From NCBI RefSeq assembly GCF_045105435.1, contig NZ_JBGCDL010000110.1, forward strand, positions 1 through 8,930: 8,930 nt of DNA, read 5' to 3'. The translations under genes were made by a program, and so were the position numbers. Source of the stretch: Kordia sp045105435. Its GTDB lineage: Bacteria; Bacteroidota; Bacteroidia; Flavobacteriales; Flavobacteriaceae. The notes beneath the pieces are model-generated. The model searched no databases and was not told the origin of the DNA. It was given only the letters and a program-made list of their open reading frames with translations. Shown piece by piece: positions 6,201-8,930 of this stretch (the stretch's first letter is position 1; every line of letters starts with the position of its first letter).

Positions 6201-6223
6201 TAAATGTAGTTGAAGTAAACTTC
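6201..6223 (-). promoter_or_regulatory. Candidate promoter with 12-bp palindrome upstream of the precursor gene
   Basis: The minus strand has TACATTTA (6201-6208), seven of eight matches to TAnnTTTG, 26 bases before the ATG. Immediately upstream, within the promoter spacer, lies the palindrome-like GAAGTTTACTTC (6212-6223), with perfect 5-base arms around two bases. A -33 TTG is not evident. A binding site for a regulator is possible but is inferred only from placement. Confidence 0.35.
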
Positions 6224-6268
6224 TTACTATAATAATGATACTCGTTATTTATAAAACTAGAGCACAAA

Positions 6269-6299
6269 AAAAAGGAACTACGATTTGCAGTTCCTTTTT
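6269..6299 (-). terminator. Rho-independent terminator downstream of lysS
   Basis: Eleven-base arms AAAAAGGAACT (6269-6279) and AGTTCCTTTTT (6289-6299) pair perfectly around a 9-base loop. On the minus strand the stem runs into an uninterrupted run of U formed by the A tract at 6266-6273. It lies about 43 bases past the lysS stop codon. The A and T runs on both sides could let it work in both directions. It separates lysS from the precursor gene. Confidence 0.88.
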
Positions 6300-6342
6300 G
6301 ATATTTATATGTGACCGAAGTCGAAATGTACTTTTATTGATG

Positions 6343-8028
6343 TTAGACGATTTCTATAAAAAGCCCATCATCTGTTTTTGCTACTTTTGCGAGATTATTT
6401 TTTGTCAATTCTTTAACTGACTTGTCCCACTTTTTGTTAGACAATCCAACTTGTGCTTTTAAATCCGTTAAAGGTAGTTTTTCAGCCTTTTTCAAGAGTT
6501 CTAAAATCGCTTTTGCTTCCTCTGTCAAAGCAACTTGCTTTTTCTCTGGACGCATTTGCGGGAAGAATAATACTTCCTGAATTGATGGATTGTTGGTTAA
6601 ATACATAATTAAACGATCCATTCCAATTCCTAAACCAGATGTTGGCGGCATTCCGTATTCAAGTGCGCGAATAAAGTCATTATCAATAAACATGGCTTCG
6701 TCGTCACCTTTTTCAGAAAGCTTTAATTGCGCTTCAAAACGTTCACGCTGATCAATAGGATCATTTAATTCCGAATAGGCGTTTGCAATTTCTTTACCAC
6801 AAACCATTAATTCAAAACGTTCCGTTAATTCCGGATCGTCGCGGTGTACTTTACACAACGGACTCATGTCTTTAGGGTAATCTGTAATGAATGTTGGTTC
6901 AATATAATTGCCTTCACATTTTTCACCAAAAATTTCATCAATCAGTTTTCCTTTTCCCATCGTTCCATCAACTGCGATTCCCATTCCTTTGGCAGCTTCA
7001 AACAATTCTTCTTCAGACTTCCCAGTAATGTCAAATCCTGTAAAATCAATGATTGATTGTGTCATTGTTACACGTTTGTACGGTGCTTTAAAATCAATTT
7101 TATGCTCACCAAACGTTGCAGTTGTTTCACCATTTACGGCAATGGCACAGTGTTCTAGTAAACTTTCTGTGAAATCCATCATCCAATTGTAGTCTTTATA
7201 GGCTACATAAATTTCCATGGCTGTAAATTCAGGATTGTGCGTACGATCCATTCCTTCGTTACGGAAGTTTTTAGAAAATTCGTATACACCATCAAATCCA
7301 CCAACAATCAATCTTTTTAAATACAATTCATTGGCAATTCGCATATACAACGGAATATTCAATGAGTTGTGATGTGTTACAAACGGACGTGCCGCAGCGC
7401 CACCAGGAATTGGTTGTAAAATGGGCGTTTCAACTTCAAAATAGCCAGCGTCATTAAAAAAGTTACGCATCGCGTTAAATAACTTCGTACGCTTTACAAA
7501 CACTTCTTTTACTTCTGGGTTTACTACTAAATCAGCATAACGCTGACGGTAACGTTGTTCAGGATCATCAAACTTATCATATACAACACCATCTTTCTCT
7601 TTTGGAAGCGGTAATGGTTTTAAGGCTTTACTTAAAAGCGTAAAATTCTTTACTAAGACAGTTTTTTCTCCAACTTGCGTTGTGAACAATTCACCTTCAA
7701 CTCCTATAAAATCTCCTAAATCTAATAGTTTTTTAAAGATGTCATTATATAAAATTTTATCATCTCCAGGACAAATTTCGTCTCTATTAAAATATACTTG
7801 AATTCTTCCTTCTGCATCTTGAATTTCTGTAAAAGAAGCTTTTCCTTGTACTTTTTTACGCATCAATCTTCCTGCAATGATCACCTGTTTACCTTCTGCA
7901 AATGTTTCCTTAACCTGTTTCGAAGTATGATTTACAGGATAAAGATTTGCTGGATACGGGTTAATGCCGAGTTCGCGTAACTTTGAAAGCTTTTCTCTAC
8001 GAACGATTTCTTGCTCTGATAATTGCAT
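6343..8028 (-). CDS. lysS: Lysyl-tRNA synthetase, class II
   Basis: This 561-residue enzyme joins lysine to tRNA-Lys using ATP, in the cytoplasm. The N-terminal OB-fold anticodon-binding domain covers about 48-135 (VIIAGRLMRKKVQGKASF onward), followed by the DPEQRYRQRYADLVVNPE linker (155-172). The class II catalytic core shows motif 1 around 183-206 (ending GYFEVETPILQP), motif 2 at about 251-269 (FSKNFRNEGMDRTHNPEFT) and motif 3 at about 475-487 (GLGIGMDRLIMYL). The core ends near residue 500 with QEVLFFPQMRPEKK. About 60 extra residues follow (501-561), predicted as a small helical, winged-helix-like domain; E. coli LysRS, at about 505 residues, lacks this. Such extensions are known in Bacteroidota. 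The start ATG at 8026-8028 is supported by the promoter 25 bases upstream. It is transcribed alone, ending at the 6269-6299 terminator. Confidence 0.98.
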   Translation of the reverse strand: MQLSEQEIVRREKLSKLRELGINPYPANLYPVNHTSKQVKETFAEGKQVIIAGRLMRKKVQGKASFTEIQDAEGRIQVYFNRDEICPGDDKILYNDIFKKLLDLGDFIGVEGELFTTQVGEKTVLVKNFTLLSKALKPLPLPKEKDGVVYDKFDDPEQRYRQRYADLVVNPEVKEVFVKRTKLFNAMRNFFNDAGYFEVETPILQPIPGGAAARPFVTHHNSLNIPLYMRIANELYLKRLIVGGFDGVYEFSKNFRNEGMDRTHNPEFTAMEIYVAYKDYNWMMDFTESLLEHCAIAVNGETTATFGEHKIDFKAPYKRVTMTQSIIDFTGFDITGKSEEELFEAAKGMGIAVDGTMGKGKLIDEIFGEKCEGNYIEPTFITDYPKDMSPLCKVHRDDPELTERFELMVCGKEIANAYSELNDPIDQRERFEAQLKLSEKGDDEAMFIDNDFIRALEYGMPPTSGLGIGMDRLIMYLTNNPSIQEVLFFPQMRPEKKQVALTEEAKAILELLKKAEKLPLTDLKAQVGLSNKKWDKSVKELTKNNLAKVAKTDDGLFIEIV

Positions 8029-8053
8029 AATATTATGTGTAAATTTAAGTCTG

Positions 8054-8084
8054 CAAAGATAGATACATTTTGCTAGTATACCAA
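8054..8084 (-). promoter_or_regulatory. Bacteroidota-type promoter of lysS
   Basis: The minus strand carries TTG (8082-8084), a 20-base spacer and TATCTTTG (8054-8061), a full match to the Bacteroidota -33/-7 pattern TTG...TAnnTTTG. The -7 box ends 25 bases before the lysS ATG, giving a short leader. This is the clearest promoter in the window. Confidence 0.75.
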
Positions 8085-8198
8085 TGTATTGATTTGGAAA
8101 TATTTGAAGTCACAAAACTTTGCAAATACGCTCGTCTTGTAACATTTTTGCTGTTTTTCAGTCTTACAAGTATCAATAATCATCAAACAAAATGAACC

Positions 8199-8360
8199 AT
8201 GAATATATGGAGTGTTCTCTTAGCAATTATATTTCCGCCGCTATCTGTTTTAGATAAAGGTTGCGGATCTGTTATAATTGTCTTTATTTTGTGGATCTGC
8301 GGATGGGTTCCTGGAACTATTGCCGCATTAGTAATTGTAAATAATCCAGACCGACAATAA
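8199..8360 (+). CDS. YqaE/Pmp3-family small membrane protein (53 aa)
   Basis: The frame from ATG at 8199-8201 to TAA at 8358-8360 gives 53 residues with two hydrophobic helices (about 3-18 and 23-48). The sequence follows the YqaE/Pmp3 pattern: LLAIIFPPLSVLDKGCGS, with the hallmark FPP, then a second helix with GWVPGTIAALVIV and a polar end NNPDRQ. Members are inserted in the plasma membrane; yeast Pmp3 affects membrane potential and salt tolerance, whereas the bacterial role is unclear. An ATG at 8192 is in another frame with only a short reading frame. The gene is divergent from lysS and only 22 bases upstream of the lipoprotein gene, so the two are probably cotranscribed. Confidence 0.9.
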   Translation: MNIWSVLLAIIFPPLSVLDKGCGSVIIVFILWICGWVPGTIAALVIVNNPDRQ

Positions 8361-8382
8361 AAACAATTTAATTAAAATTATT

Positions 8383-8930
8383 ATGAAAAAAATCTATTTA
8401 GGAATTTTAGCTGTATTGATGGTATTTTGCACGAGTTGCGAATTTTCTGAAACTGTCTATATAAATGAAGATGGTTCAGGGAAAATGTCACTTTATTTTG
8501 ATGGTTCTGAATTAATGCAAATGGCAGGAAGTCAAATGACAGGCGGTAGAGACGAGTCAATTGATTCACTAATAACGTTTAAAGAATTATTTTCTAAAGA
8601 AATGATGAGTATGTCTGATCTTTCAAAAGAAGAAAAGAAACAATTAGAAAGCTTAAACAGACTCAATATGCACATGGTGATGGACACCAAAAAAAGTAAA
8701 ATGAATCTTGATATTTTCATGGATTTTGATAATGTCAATGATTTAAAAGAAACGTATGACGGTATAAATAAGCTTGCAGAATTGAGTAAAAAATATGCTG
8801 GAACAAGAGGTTCAAACCCATTAGCTTCTATAAATCCTGAAGAGTTAACGTCGATGGATTATTCATATAATAAGAATGTTTTTAAGCGCTCATTTAAAGT
8901 GTTAGACAAAAAAATGGTCGATTCGCTGAA
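8383..8930 (+). CDS. Putative lipoprotein, incomplete at the window end
   Basis: An open frame starts at ATG 8383-8385 and stays open to the last base (182 full codons), so the 3' end lies outside the window. The N-terminus is a lipoprotein signal: MKKIYLGILAVLMVFCTSC, with the lipidated Cys most likely residue 19 (Cys16 is a less likely alternative). The mature part starts EFSETVYINEDGSGKMSLYFDGSEL, beta-strand-like, followed by Met-rich helical sequence (ELMQMAG, KEMMSMSDLSKEEKK) and more mixed structure with MDTKKSKMNLDIFMDFDNVNDL. I recognise no named family; the motif of an opening strand with NEDGSGKM is common to Bacteroidota lipoproteins of unknown function. It lies 22 bases after the YqaE-type gene, suggesting one transcript. 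Confidence 0.85.
   Translation, partial: MKKIYLGILAVLMVFCTSCEFSETVYINEDGSGKMSLYFDGSELMQMAGSQMTGGRDESIDSLITFKELFSKEMMSMSDLSKEEKKQLESLNRLNMHMVMDTKKSKMNLDIFMDFDNVNDLKETYDGINKLAELSKKYAGTRGSNPLASINPEELTSMDYSYNKNVFKRSFKVLDKKMVDSL

Noticed and set aside
6844..7192. Plus-strand open frames of 70 and 94 codons opposite lysS
   Set aside because: They are antisense to a clear, conserved enzyme gene and encode Ser/Phe-rich sequence typical of reverse-strand shadows.
8119..8126. TTTGCAAA palindrome between lysS and the YqaE-type gene
   Set aside because: It is only 8 bases, common in AT-rich DNA, and not tied to a recognisable promoter.
8381..8738. Minus-strand open frames of 62 and 68 codons at the right end
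   Set aside because: They overlap the plus-strand lipoprotein frame, which has a proper signal peptide and lipobox and stays open for 548 bases.

Overview
The window looks like chromosomal DNA from a Flavobacteriaceae member, possibly Kordia or a close relative. Supporting signs are strongly AT-rich DNA, promoter -7 boxes of the Bacteroidota type TAnnTTTG, few recognisable Shine-Dalgarno sequences, a lysyl-tRNA synthetase with a C-terminal extension, and a Bacteroidota-type peptide precursor with an LNKKSISNL leader. The genus is an inference; the family-level assignment is firmer.

Left part (1-1406, minus strand): an exported TPR-repeat protein (43-843) and a four-helix YiaA/YiaB-type inner-membrane protein (933-1406). 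Each is followed by a hairpin with arms AAAACCTC/GAGGTTTT. The two hairpins have the same length and related sequence, and they probably act as terminators. A divergent intergenic region (1407-1586) carries a perfect 11-bp inverted repeat just upstream of a plus-strand gene for a 500-residue helical, TPR-like protein of unknown function (1587-3089).

Middle part (3091-5912, minus strand): a small lipoprotein (3091-3639), which ends one base from the converging 500-residue gene, and two tandem paralogous single-pass membrane proteins (3686-4750 and 4860-5912). The paralogs share an almost identical basic N-terminus and both appear to start with GTG. They differ in their disordered linkers, one of which is a Ser-rich tract encoded by a degenerate hexamer repeat, and are only moderately similar in the C-terminal domain. 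Their function is not recognised.

The most notable item is a 54-codon gene at 6010-6174 (minus). It encodes a ribosomal natural-product precursor with a Bacteroidota class I lanthipeptide-like leader, a Gly-Gly-Gly stretch and a C-terminal core with four cysteines. It has its own rho-independent terminator and a palindrome beside its candidate -7 box. No modification enzyme or transporter is encoded in this window, so it appears as an orphan precursor between the membrane-protein pair and lysS.

Right part: lysS (6343-8028, minus), with a strong terminator and a canonical Bacteroidota promoter. Divergent from it are a 53-residue YqaE/Pmp3-family membrane peptide (8199-8360) and, 22 bases downstream, a lipoprotein gene that runs off the window end (8383 onward). 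No tRNA, rRNA, insertion sequence or CRISPR array was seen. No gene-free stretch exceeds 300 bases.
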